This document shows, piece by piece, positions 34,205 through 45,694 of a stretch of 64,000 bases of DNA. The notes under the pieces are model-generated. The model saw only the letters and a program-made list of their open reading frames with translations. It did not search any database and had not been told where the DNA came from. Both the position numbers and the translations under genes were made by a program. Within the stretch, counting starts at the first letter, position 1. The number at the start of each line of letters is the position of its first letter. Source of the DNA: Shinella sp. CPCC 101442 (GTDB lineage: Bacteria; Pseudomonadota; Alphaproteobacteria; Rhizobiales; Rhizobiaceae); NCBI RefSeq assembly GCF_024704725.1, contig NZ_JALIQS010000002.1:682001-746000 (forward strand), read 5' to 3'.

Positions 34205-34501
34205 ATGTCCAAGTTTCACGCCCGTCCGCCGGCCGTGCCCACCGTTCTGCTCGACGATGCCGTCGTGCGGGTCACGCGCTGGGATTTCGAGCCGGGCGCC
34301 GATACCGGCCATCATGTGCATGGGCTCGGTTATGTCGTCGTGCCGATGACCGATTGCGACTTCCTGATCGAGGAGGAGACGGGCGAGCGGCGCGTGCACA
34401 GCAAGACGGGCGCCGTCTATCGGCGCGAGGCGGGCGTGGCGCACAATGTCGTCAATGGCGGCGACAAGCCGATGAGCTTTATCGAAATCGAATACAAGTG
34501 A
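34205..34501 (+). CDS. Small cupin-domain protein
   Basis: 98 residues. Two ATGs stand side by side (34202 and 34205); the second has the better distance from AAGGAG. The single-domain cupin shows the metal-ligand style motif GADTGHHVHGLGYVVV and a later GVAHNVVNGG. The function of such small cupins varies. It overlaps the MBL-fold gene by 4 bases (GTGA), so the two are co-translated. First core gene right of the tRNA. Confidence 0.8.
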   Translation: MSKFHARPPAVPTVLLDDAVVRVTRWDFEPGADTGHHVHGLGYVVVPMTDCDFLIEEETGERRVHSKTGAVYRREAGVAHNVVNGGDKPMSFIEIEYK

Positions 34502-35445
34502 CGATCGTGTCCAGTGCACCGCAAAACGAAGCTCCGCGCTTCGATCTCGAATTCAAGCCATCCTATGGCGAGGCGGTGCCCGTCGCGCCGCGTGTCCAGC
34601 GCATCACGGTCAACAATCCGAGCCCCTTCACCTTTCACGGCACCAACAGCTACATCGTCGGCGACAGGTCGGTGGCCGTCATCGACCCCGGCCCCGAGGA
34701 CGAGGCGCATTTCGCGGCGCTGATGCGCGCGCTTGCCGGGCGCGAAGTGACGCATATCGCCGTCAGCCACACGCATCGCGACCATTCTCCCCTCGCCCGC
34801 CGACTGAAGGCGGAAACGGGCGCCATCATCGTCGCAGAAGGCCCGCACCGTGCGGCGCGGCCGTTGCACGAAGGCGAAAGCAACCCTTTCGCCGAAAGCT
34901 CGGACATGGACTTCGCGCCCGATATCGCGCTTGGCCATGGCGAGCGCGTGGCGGGCGACGGCTGGTCGCTGACCGCGCTTCTGACGCCCGGCCACACCGC
35001 CAACCACGCCGCTTTCGCGCTTGACGGAGAGGACGGCATTGTCTTTTCGGCCGACCATGTCATGGCCTGGGCGACGACCATCGTCGCACCGCCGGATGGC
35101 GCCATGGCGGACTACATGGCCTCGCTGGAACGACTGCTTGAGCGCGACGACCGCATTTATTTTCCCGGCCACGGCGGCCCGGTCCTCGAGCCGGCCTCGT
35201 TCCTGCGCGGGCTTCGGACCCACCGACGCATGCGCGAACGGGCGGTACGCGAACGCATCCGCGCAGGCGACCGGCTGATCGCAGACATGGTGAAGGTCAT
35301 CTACCGCGAGACCGACCCGCGCCTGCACGGCGCGGCGGCGCTCTCGGTTCTGGCGCATCTGGAGGATCTATTGGCACGCGGCGAGGTGGTGACCGAAGGG
35401 CCGCCCTCGCTGAACGGGCTCTATTTCCCGGCGCCGGGCGCTTAA
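34498..35445 (+). CDS. MBL-fold metallo-hydrolase (LACTB2-like)
   Basis: About 315 residues from GTG 34498 overlapping the cupin stop; GTG 34507 is an alternative. The zinc-binding signature SHTHRDHSPLARRL is clear, followed by LLTPGHTANH, FSADHVMAW and YFPGHGGPV. The layout with a C-terminal helical region (HRRMRERAVRERI) matches the MBL-fold group that includes LACTB2, members of which act as ribonucleases or thioester hydrolases. The substrate here is unknown. The stop overlaps that of the convergent DUF1499 gene. Confidence 0.88.
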   Translation: MTIVSSAPQNEAPRFDLEFKPSYGEAVPVAPRVQRITVNNPSPFTFHGTNSYIVGDRSVAVIDPGPEDEAHFAALMRALAGREVTHIAVSHTHRDHSPLARRLKAETGAIIVAEGPHRAARPLHEGESNPFAESSDMDFAPDIALGHGERVAGDGWSLTALLTPGHTANHAAFALDGEDGIVFSADHVMAWATTIVAPPDGAMADYMASLERLLERDDRIYFPGHGGPVLEPASFLRGLRTHRRMRERAVRERIRAGDRLIADMVKVIYRETDPRLHGAAALSVLAHLEDLLARGEVVTEGPPSLNGLYFPAPGA

Positions 35446-36353
35446 TCTCCGGCAATGCCGAGCAGTTCGGCGTCGAGCGCCTTCAGGTAGCCCTCGACCA
35501 GGCCGGCACCGATGCCAAGGTCGTGCGGCCCGTAGCGCGAGGCGGCCCGCATGTCGACCAGCGTCGTCTCGGCCTCTTCGCGCAGGCGAATGACCACATC
35601 GAAGCGAAAGCCGAAAATGGGCGAGCGCCATTCGCCCTGCAACAGCACGTCGCCCGGACCACCGATATGCGGCAAGGTCGGCATGGCTCCGGGACGGGTC
35701 TCGGGGATCGGCACGTCGCCAAGGTCTTCCTGGCTTTTGGCCACCTTGCTGGGATCGACGACGAGGTCCTCGAGATCCGCCAGGATATTGTCGAGGCCGG
35801 CTTCGCCGGTAATGGTGATGCCATAGGCGGTGGCGACCTTGCGTGCACCTTCGTAGACGCGGTCGAGCGCGCCCTCGTAACGCCGGCCGGAAAGGGCCGG
35901 ATAGGCTTCGAGCTGTACCTCGCGATCATGCGCCGTCACCACGCTGACGCGGGGTAGCCAGTCCTGCCGGGCAGCGGGTTCGACAAGCCAGGGCGGCGGA
36001 GCGAGCGTATCCGTCGTCACATCGTAGAGCGGCGGCCGGTAGAAATAGGCGTAGGCCGCAGCACCCGAAATGCCGAGCGGCAGCAGCGAGAAAAGCAGCG
36101 CCGTCAGCGCCGCCTTGCCGCCCCGCGCGCCAGCCTGCCAGAGCCGGGCAAGGCCGATCGCCGCGAGCAGAACGGCAAGGGCGGCCATGGTCGCGGCAAT
36201 ACCGGCAAGCACCAAGAAATGCGGCGTGGTCAGCGGGCCGAAGCGATGCGACAGCACGGCGGCAAGGAATAGGACGCAGGAAAACAGCGCAAGCCGCCGC
36301 GCCCAGTGCGCCGCATGGGAAACGGGCCGTTCGTACTGGATCGTGATCGCCAT
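35442..36353 (-). CDS. DUF1499 membrane protein
   Basis: 303 residues from ATG 36353. An in-frame ATG at 36471 with an AAGGT site would add 39 residues and cannot be excluded. Three hydrophobic segments lie in the first 120 residues (about 20-40, 47-70, 82-108). A DUF1499 domain follows (from VSVVTAHDREVQLEAYPAL to the C-terminus). Function unknown; probably inner membrane with the domain outside the cytoplasm. Confidence 0.8.
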   Translation of the reverse strand: MAITIQYERPVSHAAHWARRLALFSCVLFLAAVLSHRFGPLTTPHFLVLAGIAATMAALAVLLAAIGLARLWQAGARGGKAALTALLFSLLPLGISGAAAYAYFYRPPLYDVTTDTLAPPPWLVEPAARQDWLPRVSVVTAHDREVQLEAYPALSGRRYEGALDRVYEGARKVATAYGITITGEAGLDNILADLEDLVVDPSKVAKSQEDLGDVPIPETRPGAMPTLPHIGGPGDVLLQGEWRSPIFGFRFDVVIRLREEAETTLVDMRAASRYGPHDLGIGAGLVEGYLKALDAELLGIAGD

Positions 36354-36602
36354 GGCTTCATCCGATATCTCTGCGACGTCGCTGCCGCTCCCCTTTCCTA
36401 AAGCAGGAAGGCGGCTTTTTCCATCGGCGTCGTGCCCGGCAATATCGGCGGCTTTCCGGTTCGACGACATGAAAGACCTTGCGTGCCGTAAATTTGCCAC
36501 GCTCGTTAACGAGTTTTCATGAACGGGGGTAATGGATCTTTGCCGCGCGTGCGAACGTTGGACAGCATCGCACGTCGCCGGAACAGCTTGAGGAGCAAGA
36601 CG

Positions 36603-36983
36603 ATGTTGCCGACGCAGACTGCCGCCGACACACCTGTCGCCATCACGACTGGCGAGCCCGCCCTTCCTCTGGAGCTTCTCGAACTCGAATTGTCGCTCGA
36701 CGGTTTCTCGGGAAACGAGGCCGGCTTTGCCGAGGCCGTGCGCACCGCCGCAAGCCAGCTTGGCGGGGACTATCTCTTCGATCTGCCGGCTTCCGGCCTC
36801 GCGGAAGATTGCCTGCGCATTGCCGCGCTGCGCGTGCCGAAGGGCGACGAGGGCACCTTGAGCGTGGTCTTCGCGCTGCTTAACACCGAGGGATCGGGCA
36901 TCCGCGTGGAGAATCCGGATGAGAAAACCCAGGACCTGAAGCGCTTCGCCGACGCCTTCGTCGATGTGCTGCAACGCATATGA
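36603..36983 (+). CDS. Hypothetical protein
   Basis: 126 residues from ATG 36603, with GAGGAG about 8 bases upstream. Soluble and acidic, with an LPLELLELELSLDG segment and a C-terminal LKRFADAFVDVLQRI helix. No family recognised. Divergent from the DUF1499 gene with 249 bp between. Confidence 0.65.
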   Translation: MLPTQTAADTPVAITTGEPALPLELLELELSLDGFSGNEAGFAEAVRTAASQLGGDYLFDLPASGLAEDCLRIAALRVPKGDEGTLSVVFALLNTEGSGIRVENPDEKTQDLKRFADAFVDVLQRI

Positions 36984-37107
36984 GGCCCCTCCTCCGGACG
37001 GCGCAATCCAGAATGGGCGATCACGTCAGTGGTGAACGCAAATGCGCTGTACACTGTCGAGCGACTTGAGTTAGTTCTGTCGCATAACAGTTTTTCGGAG
37101 CTCCCCC

Positions 37108-37365
37108 ATGTCGAAGATGCTGATTCGCCTGGCCGCCCTTGCCGCGACCGCGCTTTTCCTCGCCGGCTGCCAGACGGCCGCGGAGGTGCGCGCCAACGAC
37201 GAAGGCAAGTGCCGCGCCTATGGCTTCCGCCCGAACACCGATGCCTTCGCCGAATGCCTCCAGCGTATCGATCTCGACCGCCGGGCCGCTTTCCGCGCCA
37301 CGCGCATGGAGCCGTTCATGTGGAACCAGCCGGTGGTGATCTACGCGCGTCCCCGCCGACACTGA
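37108..37365 (+). CDS. Small lipoprotein
   Basis: 85 residues. The signal peptide ends in a lipobox (LFLAGC, Cys about 17), giving a mature outer- or inner-membrane lipoprotein of about 69 residues. Two further cysteines (CRAYGF and AECLQRID) could form a disulfide in the periplasm. Function unknown. The ppdK gene converges from the right with 12 bp between stops. Confidence 0.8.
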   Translation: MSKMLIRLAALAATALFLAGCQTAAEVRANDEGKCRAYGFRPNTDAFAECLQRIDLDRRAAFRATRMEPFMWNQPVVIYARPRRH

Positions 37366-37377
37366 TCCCCTGACATA

Positions 37378-40044
<2,667 letters not shown>

Positions 40045-40160
40045 CGACGCCTCCCCAAATGCGTTTTCTCAATCTACAGGAACTGCATCCCTTTGAAAAC
40101 GCGGCACGATAGGAATTTTGCTGCACTGCGTCAAAATTGCGACGGCGACGCAACATTATC

Positions 40161-40194
40161 AAAGAAAAATATAGGGCCGCGCCCCTTGCGGGGC
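40161..40194 (-). terminator. Likely terminator after the small membrane-protein gene
   Basis: The stem GCCCC-TTGC-GGGGC (40181-40194) is followed on the minus strand, after a short GC run, by TATATTTTTCTTT. It lies between the gene ending at 40223 and the ppdK start. Confidence 0.55.
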
Positions 40195-40222
40195 AACGGC
40201 CTGATCAAGGTTCGTCGCGACC

Positions 40223-40369
40223 TCAGTTTCCTTCGATGGAAAGCCCCTGTTCATCCACCCTGATCTCGACACCGTCAGGCTTCTTCTCCTGCTGGTAGGC
40301 ATAGTAGGAAAATCCGACCACCACGACGATGAGGGCGCCGATGACCATGTAAAGTGCGTCTCTGCTCAC
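40223..40369 (-). CDS. Small single-pass membrane protein
   Basis: 48 residues from GTG 40369, with GGGGA about 7 bases upstream; the longer open frame has no support. One membrane segment (MVIGALIVVVVGFSYYAY, about 8-25) is followed by a charged tail with DGVEIRVDEQGLSIEG. No function known; probably a conserved small inner-membrane protein. Confidence 0.6.
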   Translation of the reverse strand: MSRDALYMVIGALIVVVVGFSYYAYQQEKKPDGVEIRVDEQGLSIEGN

Positions 40370-40448
40370 TGATTGATCCCCGATTGCATGTCTCGCCCGC
40401 GAAAACGCGCAGGCGCCGGTCAATGCGTCAGAGCGGGTTTTGTTCCCG

Positions 40449-43400
40449 TCAGGAGGCTTCGCGCAATTGCTCGGCCGTCTGCAGGTCGACGGAGACGAGC
40501 TGCGACACACCTTGCTCGGCCATGGTGACGCCGAAGAGACGGTTCATGCGCGCCATGGTGATGGGATTGTGGGTGATGATGATGAAGCGGGTCTCGGTGG
40601 AGGCCGCCATCTCGTCCATCAGGTTGCAGTAGCGCTCGACATTGTGGTCGTCGAGCGGCGCATCCACCTCGTCCAGCACGCAGATCGGCGCCGGATTGGT
40701 GAGGAAGACGGCGAAGATGAGCGCCATGGCCGTCAGCGCCTGCTCGCCGCCGGACAGCAGCGTCATCGTCTGCGGCTTCTTGCCGGGCGGCCGGGCGAGG
40801 ATTTCGAGGCCGGCGTCCAGCGGGTCGTCGCTCTCGATCAGCTGAAGCTCCGCCGTGCCGCCGCCGAAGAGGTGGGTGAAGAGGCGCTGGAACTGCACGT
40901 TGACCACGTCGAAGGCCGCGAGCAACCGTTCGCGGCCTTCGCGGTTGAGGCTCTGGATGGCCGAACGCAGCTTGCGGATCGCCTCGATGATATCCTCACG
41001 CTCGGCGACGAGGGCATCGAGCTTGTCGGTCAGTTCCTTCTGCTCCTCCTCGGCGCGCAGGTTTACCGCGCCCAGACGCTCGCGCTCGATCTTCAGGCGG
41101 TCGAGTTCGCGTTCACGCTCACGCGGATCGGGCAGCGGGGCATCGACAGGGTGGCCGGTGAGACGCAACGCCTCGTGCGGCGCGCAGGACAGCGCTTCGC
41201 GGATGCGCGTCTCGCCCTCGACACGGCGTTCGCGGGCGGAGACGAGGCGCTCTTCCGCGCGGCCCCTGATCTCACGGGATTCGGCGAGCTGCGAAAGAGC
41301 GGTGGCAGCGCTGCGGTCGGCCTCGCGCTGGCGGTTTTCCGCGTCCTGAAGCGCGTCGGCGGCTTCGCGACGGGCGGCTTCGGCATTGGTGAGACCGGTC
41401 AGCAGCTCGCGGCGCTTTTCCTCGATCTCGTCGGGCGCTTCCGCGAGCTCTTCCATCTCCTCACGAGCTTCCGCCTCGCGCTCGCGCAGCGTCGCAATAT
41501 GGTTTTCGGCACTGGCGGCGCGGGTCTTCCAGGTCTCGCGCTCGGCGGAAATCGCCATCAGCCGGCGGCGGCGGTCGGCCATTTCGCGGGCAAGGCCGTC
41601 ATGGGCGGCGCGCGCTTCGGCGAGCGTCGCGCGATCCGTCGCGACATCCATCGTATGGGTGCGCAGGCGCAAATCCAGATCGGCGAGATCGGGGGCATCT
41701 TCCAACGCACCACGGGCGTCTTCGAGGGATTGCGACGCTTCCTCGACCTGGGCCTCGACCTGCGCGCGCGTTTCCGACAATACGGCGCGGCGGCGAATGA
41801 GGTCGCCGGCGGCGCGTTCGGCGGCTTCCAGCGCCTCGCGGGCTTCAGCAAGCGTGCGGGCGGCGGTTCGCTGCGTTTCGCGGGCGGCCTGCTGGCGCTG
41901 TGTTTGCGCGCGGATCGTCTCGCCGGCCCGGGCAAGATCGGCTTCGGCGTCGGCGAGCCCTGCACGGGCGTCTTCCAGTCCGGTTTCGAGTTCGGCGAGG
42001 CGATTTTTCTGTTCGAGCCGAAGCGCCGCGGCACTCGGCGCATCGGCGCCGGTGACGTGGCCATCCCAACGGAAGACCGCGCCGTCGCGCGTGACGAGCC
42101 GCTGACCGGGCTTCAGCTGTGGCAGCAGGATCAGCGCCTCATCGACACTACCGGCGATGCCGATCTGGGCGAGACGGCGGTGCAGAACTTTTGGCGCACG
42201 AACATGGCTGATCAGGGCGGGCACGCCACTCGGGGGGGTCGGGTCGCCGGAGCCGTCGCCGGAAAGCCGCCAATGCACGGGGGCATCGCTGTCTTCAGAG
42301 GAATCGAGATCATCGCCAAGCGCCGCGCCAAGTGCGGTCTCATAACCACGGTCGACATCGACATCCTCGACGACAGGCGCAAACGAGCCGCCGGCGGCAC
42401 CGGCCTCGAGCATGCGACGGATGGTGCGCGCTTCCGTCTCGATGCCGGCAAGGCGCGCGCGCGCGGTATCGACAGGGCCGCGCAGGGCTGATTCGGCGAA
42501 GCGCGCCTCCTCCAGCGCCTCCTCGACGGCGACGAGCATCTCGCCAGCCGCTTCCAAAGCCTCTTCGGCCGACTGAACATTGGCGCGGCGCTCTTCCGGA
42601 TCGGGCAGCGCGTTGATGCGCGCATCCATCTCGTCCAGTTCGCGCGCCTGTGCATCAAGCTGCTGACCGAGACGAAGATAGCGCTCCGAGAGGTCGCGGA
42701 TCGCCTTTTCGAGCTGGTTGCGAGCGGCCGAGGCTTCCGCGCGTTCGGCCGTGACGGTGGCAAGTGCCGCTTCGCTTTCGGAAAGCTTCGCTGCGGCCTC
42801 GTCCATCGTTTCGCGGGCGGTTTCGGCGCGCTCGTCAGCCTCGGCGAGAATTTCGCCGATCTCCTCCTCCTCCGCCGTCAATCGATCCAGCACCGCGGCG
42901 TTGTCGGCCACCATGCGCTCCTCGCGAACGATATCCTCGGCAAGCTGCGCGAGACGGCGGGCCAGTTCGTCGCGGCGGCGCAGCAGACGGGCGGAATCCT
43001 CTTCGAGCTGCGCGCGGGCGATCTGCAAACGCTGCAGCACGGCGGCGAGCTTCGCCTCGTTCTCGCGCAGTTCCGGCAGTTTCAGGCTGGCGACGGCCTG
43101 GTCCTTGGCGGCCTGCATCTGCGCATTCGCGCGCTCCGCGACGATCGACGTCGCCTGATTGAGCTGGCTTTCCGCCTCGCCTTCGGCCTCCTTGGCCTGT
43201 ACCCAGCGGATATGCAGCAGCATCGCCTCGTGGCGGCGGATGTCGGCAGAGAGCATCTTGAAGCGGTTCGCCTGGCGCGACTGGCGCTTCAGGCTCTCGA
43301 TCTGGCTTTCGAGCTGCGAGGTGACGTCCTCGAGCCGCTCGAGATTGGTTTCGGCCGCGCGCAGGCGCAACTCCGCCTCGTGACGGCGGGAATGCAGGCC

Positions 43401-43913
43401 GGAAATGCCGGCCGCCTCTTCGAGCAGCTGGCGGCGCGCCTGCGGCTTGGCCTGGATAAGTTCGCCGATGCGGCCCTGCCCCACCATGGAGGGCGAGCGC
43501 GCGCCGGTCGAAGCGTCTGCGAACAGCAGCTGCACGTCCTTGGCGCGCGCCTCCTTGCCGTTGATGCGGTACACCGAACCGTTCTCGCGCTCGATGCGGC
43601 GCGTGACCTGGATCTCGTCCTGATCGTTGAAGGCGGCCGGCGCGGTGCGATCGGCATTGTCGAGATAGAGGCCGACTTCGGCGGTGTTTCTCGCGGGGCG
43701 ATTGCCGGAGCCGGAGAAGATCACGTCGTCCATGCCGGACGCGCGCATGTTCTTGTACGAATTCTCCCCCATCACCCAGCGCAACGCCTCGACGAGGTTC
43801 GACTTGCCGCAGCCATTCGGCCCGACGACGCCGGTCAGGCCCCGTTCGATGACGAATTCCGAGGGCTCTACGAAGGACTTGAAGCCGAGCAGCCGCAGCT
43901 TGGTGAACTTCAT
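40449..43913 (-). CDS. smc: Chromosome segregation protein SMC
   Basis: 1154 residues from ATG 43913 (MKFTKLRLLGFKSFVEP), the usual SMC length. The N-terminal Walker A is GPNGCGKSN. Two long coiled coils flank a hinge (around GSVDEALILLPQLKPGQRLV). The C-terminus has the ABC signature LSGGEQALTAMALIFAVF and Walker B with ICVLDEVDAPLDD. It compacts and separates sister chromosomes, normally with ScpA/ScpB encoded elsewhere. It follows the DsbA-like gene on the same strand, but a strong terminator lies between. Confidence 0.97.
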   Translation of the reverse strand: MKFTKLRLLGFKSFVEPSEFVIERGLTGVVGPNGCGKSNLVEALRWVMGENSYKNMRASGMDDVIFSGSGNRPARNTAEVGLYLDNADRTAPAAFNDQDEIQVTRRIERENGSVYRINGKEARAKDVQLLFADASTGARSPSMVGQGRIGELIQAKPQARRQLLEEAAGISGLHSRRHEAELRLRAAETNLERLEDVTSQLESQIESLKRQSRQANRFKMLSADIRRHEAMLLHIRWVQAKEAEGEAESQLNQATSIVAERANAQMQAAKDQAVASLKLPELRENEAKLAAVLQRLQIARAQLEEDSARLLRRRDELARRLAQLAEDIVREERMVADNAAVLDRLTAEEEEIGEILAEADERAETARETMDEAAAKLSESEAALATVTAERAEASAARNQLEKAIRDLSERYLRLGQQLDAQARELDEMDARINALPDPEERRANVQSAEEALEAAGEMLVAVEEALEEARFAESALRGPVDTARARLAGIETEARTIRRMLEAGAAGGSFAPVVEDVDVDRGYETALGAALGDDLDSSEDSDAPVHWRLSGDGSGDPTPPSGVPALISHVRAPKVLHRRLAQIGIAGSVDEALILLPQLKPGQRLVTRDGAVFRWDGHVTGADAPSAAALRLEQKNRLAELETGLEDARAGLADAEADLARAGETIRAQTQRQQAARETQRTAARTLAEAREALEAAERAAGDLIRRRAVLSETRAQVEAQVEEASQSLEDARGALEDAPDLADLDLRLRTHTMDVATDRATLAEARAAHDGLAREMADRRRRLMAISAERETWKTRAASAENHIATLREREAEAREEMEELAEAPDEIEEKRRELLTGLTNAEAARREAADALQDAENRQREADRSAATALSQLAESREIRGRAEERLVSARERRVEGETRIREALSCAPHEALRLTGHPVDAPLPDPRERERELDRLKIERERLGAVNLRAEEEQKELTDKLDALVAEREDIIEAIRKLRSAIQSLNREGRERLLAAFDVVNVQFQRLFTHLFGGGTAELQLIESDDPLDAGLEILARPPGKKPQTMTLLSGGEQALTAMALIFAVFLTNPAPICVLDEVDAPLDDHNVERYCNLMDEMAASTETRFIIITHNPITMARMNRLFGVTMAEQGVSQLVSVDLQTAEQLREAS

Positions 43914-43939
43914 GCGTTCACCTGCCCCGCAACGCAAAA

Positions 43940-43970
43940 AGCGGGCGCACGGCTCCCGCCGTCGCCCGCT
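43940..43970 (-). terminator. Terminator of the DsbA-like gene
   Basis: The stem arms AGCGGGCG (43940-43947) and CGCCCGCT (43963-43970) are followed on the minus strand by a TTTTT run. It lies between the DsbA-like gene and smc. Confidence 0.8.
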
Positions 43971-43988
43971 TCACAGCTGGTCGAAAGA

Positions 43989-44882
43989 TCAGAGAAGGCT
44001 GTCGATGAGGGCCGACATGGAGTCAACCGACATGTCTCCCGAATAGCGCTTGCCGTTGATCAGGAAGGTCGGGGTCGCCGCGACGCCGAAGTCCTTGGCA
44101 CCGCGCTCGCGTACCGCGTTCACATCATCCAGAAGCTTCTGGTTCGTCAAGCAGGCCTGGAAGCTCTCCTGTGTAAAACCGGCAAGTTTGGACATCTGCA
44201 ACAGCGCTTCACGGCCATCCTGTGCGGCGGCCCAGGTTTCCTGCTGCTTCATCAGCATGGAAATCATCGGGTAATACTGCGCGGCTTCGGTGAGCTTCGT
44301 CGGGTCCTGCGGGTTGCAGCGCGCCAGCATGAAGGCGGCGGCAGCACGCGGGTCGAAGGGGAATTCGCGGACGATGAAGCGAGCCTTGCCGCTATCGACA
44401 TATTTCGCCTTGATCGCATCGAAGGTGTTGTTGTGGAACGCCGCGCAATGCGGGCAGGTCGTCGACATATATTCGACGATCGTGACCGGCGCATTCGCCT
44501 CGCCGAGCACCATGTCCGGCAGCGCGCCGGGCTTCAGCACCTCCGCCATGTCGACATCGCCTTCAGACGTGGGCACTTCGGCGGCCTTGGCCTCAACGGC
44601 AGGCGTCTGGGCGGTTTCGGTCGTCGTGGTGGTGGTCGCAGCCGTACCGGTCGCCGTGCTCGATTCCGTGGTGGTCGTCGTCGGCGTCGTGGCGGTCTCG
44701 GTCGTCGTGCCCGTGGAGGTGGCCGGGGTCGAGCTTGCGCTTTCGGTCGTCGTCTGGCTGGTCTCGGGAGCCTTTGCGGTCTCCTTCTTCTCGTCGCTGC
44801 AGGCGGCCAGCGTCACGGCAAGGGCCGCAACGGCGACGCCGGAGAAGAGGCGCTTCATCAGGCTCATTTCGGAAAGGGACAT
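43989..44882 (-). CDS. DsbA-family thioredoxin-like lipoprotein
   Basis: 297 residues from ATG 44882, with GGAGAG upstream. A signal peptide ends in a lipobox-like LAAC (Cys about 28). A Thr-dominated low-complexity linker of about 60 residues follows. Then comes a DsbA/thioredoxin fold with the active site TCPHCAAFH and the cis-Pro loop VAATPTFLINGK. It should act in the periplasm, tethered to the membrane, as a disulfide oxidoreductase. The neighbours (smc, DUF721, mutY) do not reveal its substrates. Confidence 0.88.
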   Translation of the reverse strand: MSLSEMSLMKRLFSGVAVAALAVTLAACSDEKKETAKAPETSQTTTESASSTPATSTGTTTETATTPTTTTTESSTATGTAATTTTTTETAQTPAVEAKAAEVPTSEGDVDMAEVLKPGALPDMVLGEANAPVTIVEYMSTTCPHCAAFHNNTFDAIKAKYVDSGKARFIVREFPFDPRAAAAFMLARCNPQDPTKLTEAAQYYPMISMLMKQQETWAAAQDGREALLQMSKLAGFTQESFQACLTNQKLLDDVNAVRERGAKDFGVAATPTFLINGKRYSGDMSVDSMSALIDSLL

Positions 44883-45074
44883 GGTCTCTCCTGTGGGAAG
44901 GAATGGGAATCGAAATCTCTTGGCGCAATTCCGGGCGAAAACCGCTGACACACGTCCGGATTTGCTCTCGGCTCACCCGTTATACCTGCTTTGGGGCGGG
45001 AACAAGCGGAGTTAAGGCTAGTAACTTCAAAGAATTGTGACCGTTCGATGGTTGTGAGGGCAGGCGTTTGCCCT

Positions 45075-45590
45075 TCATTTGCGCCGGCCGAGCACCGCCG
45101 TGCCGAGCCGCTTCAGCGCCGCCTTCAGGGCATCGCCCTCGATGCCTTCGACGAGATGATCGAGATGCTGCGCGGCGGCTCCGGTCAGCGGACGCGGCTT
45201 CGGCCGCCGGTTGCTCTGGACGCTCACGGGCTTCTGCACGATCTTGATCTGGCTGACTGCGGGGAAACCGAAGAAGCCATTGATGCGCTGAATGATCTCG
45301 CCCTGCTGATGGCTGAGGAAGAGCGCGCGGGCGCCCTCGCAGGCGATCGTCAGCACGCCCGGCTGGTAGCCGCCACCCTCGCCGGCCATTTCGGAGGCGC
45401 GGCGCGGCCAGGCGATGCGCTCCGGCCGGGTGCATTCGGCGAATTCCGCACCGGCGATTTCGTCCCACGAACCGAGCAGCATCGTGTTGATGCCGGCGCG
45501 CTTGGCCAGCACCGGATCGATGAGGCCGTTTGCCACTTCGCTGATCTGGACGATGCCGCGCCACGGCTTTTTCTGGGCCTTGTTGTTCAC
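45075..45590 (-). CDS. DUF721 protein, DciA-like
   Basis: 171 residues from GTG 45590, with AGGGG about 6 bases upstream. The DUF721 core (about 40-115) carries SWDEIAGAEFAECTRPERI and LTIACEGARALFL. This family includes DciA, the helicase loader used by bacteria lacking DnaC. A KIVQKPV segment and a C-terminal helix follow. Alphaproteobacteria normally lack dnaC, so a loader role fits, though this divergent form could differ. Divergent from mutY (104 bp between). Confidence 0.82.
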   Translation of the reverse strand: MNNKAQKKPWRGIVQISEVANGLIDPVLAKRAGINTMLLGSWDEIAGAEFAECTRPERIAWPRRASEMAGEGGGYQPGVLTIACEGARALFLSHQQGEIIQRINGFFGFPAVSQIKIVQKPVSVQSNRRPKPRPLTGAAAQHLDHLVEGIEGDALKAALKRLGTAVLGRRK

Positions 45591-45694
45591 GTTTTACCCC
45601 TGGCGGGAAAATATTCCTGTTTTGTCCGCGAAGCACTTGAAGATCGCGGATCACTCCGCCAGTTATAGGCCCTTCGATCCCGTTCAGGCAAATC

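Noticed and set aside
40440-42491. 683-codon plus-strand frame opposite smc
   Set aside because: Antisense to the coiled-coil and C-terminal part of smc; no independent support.
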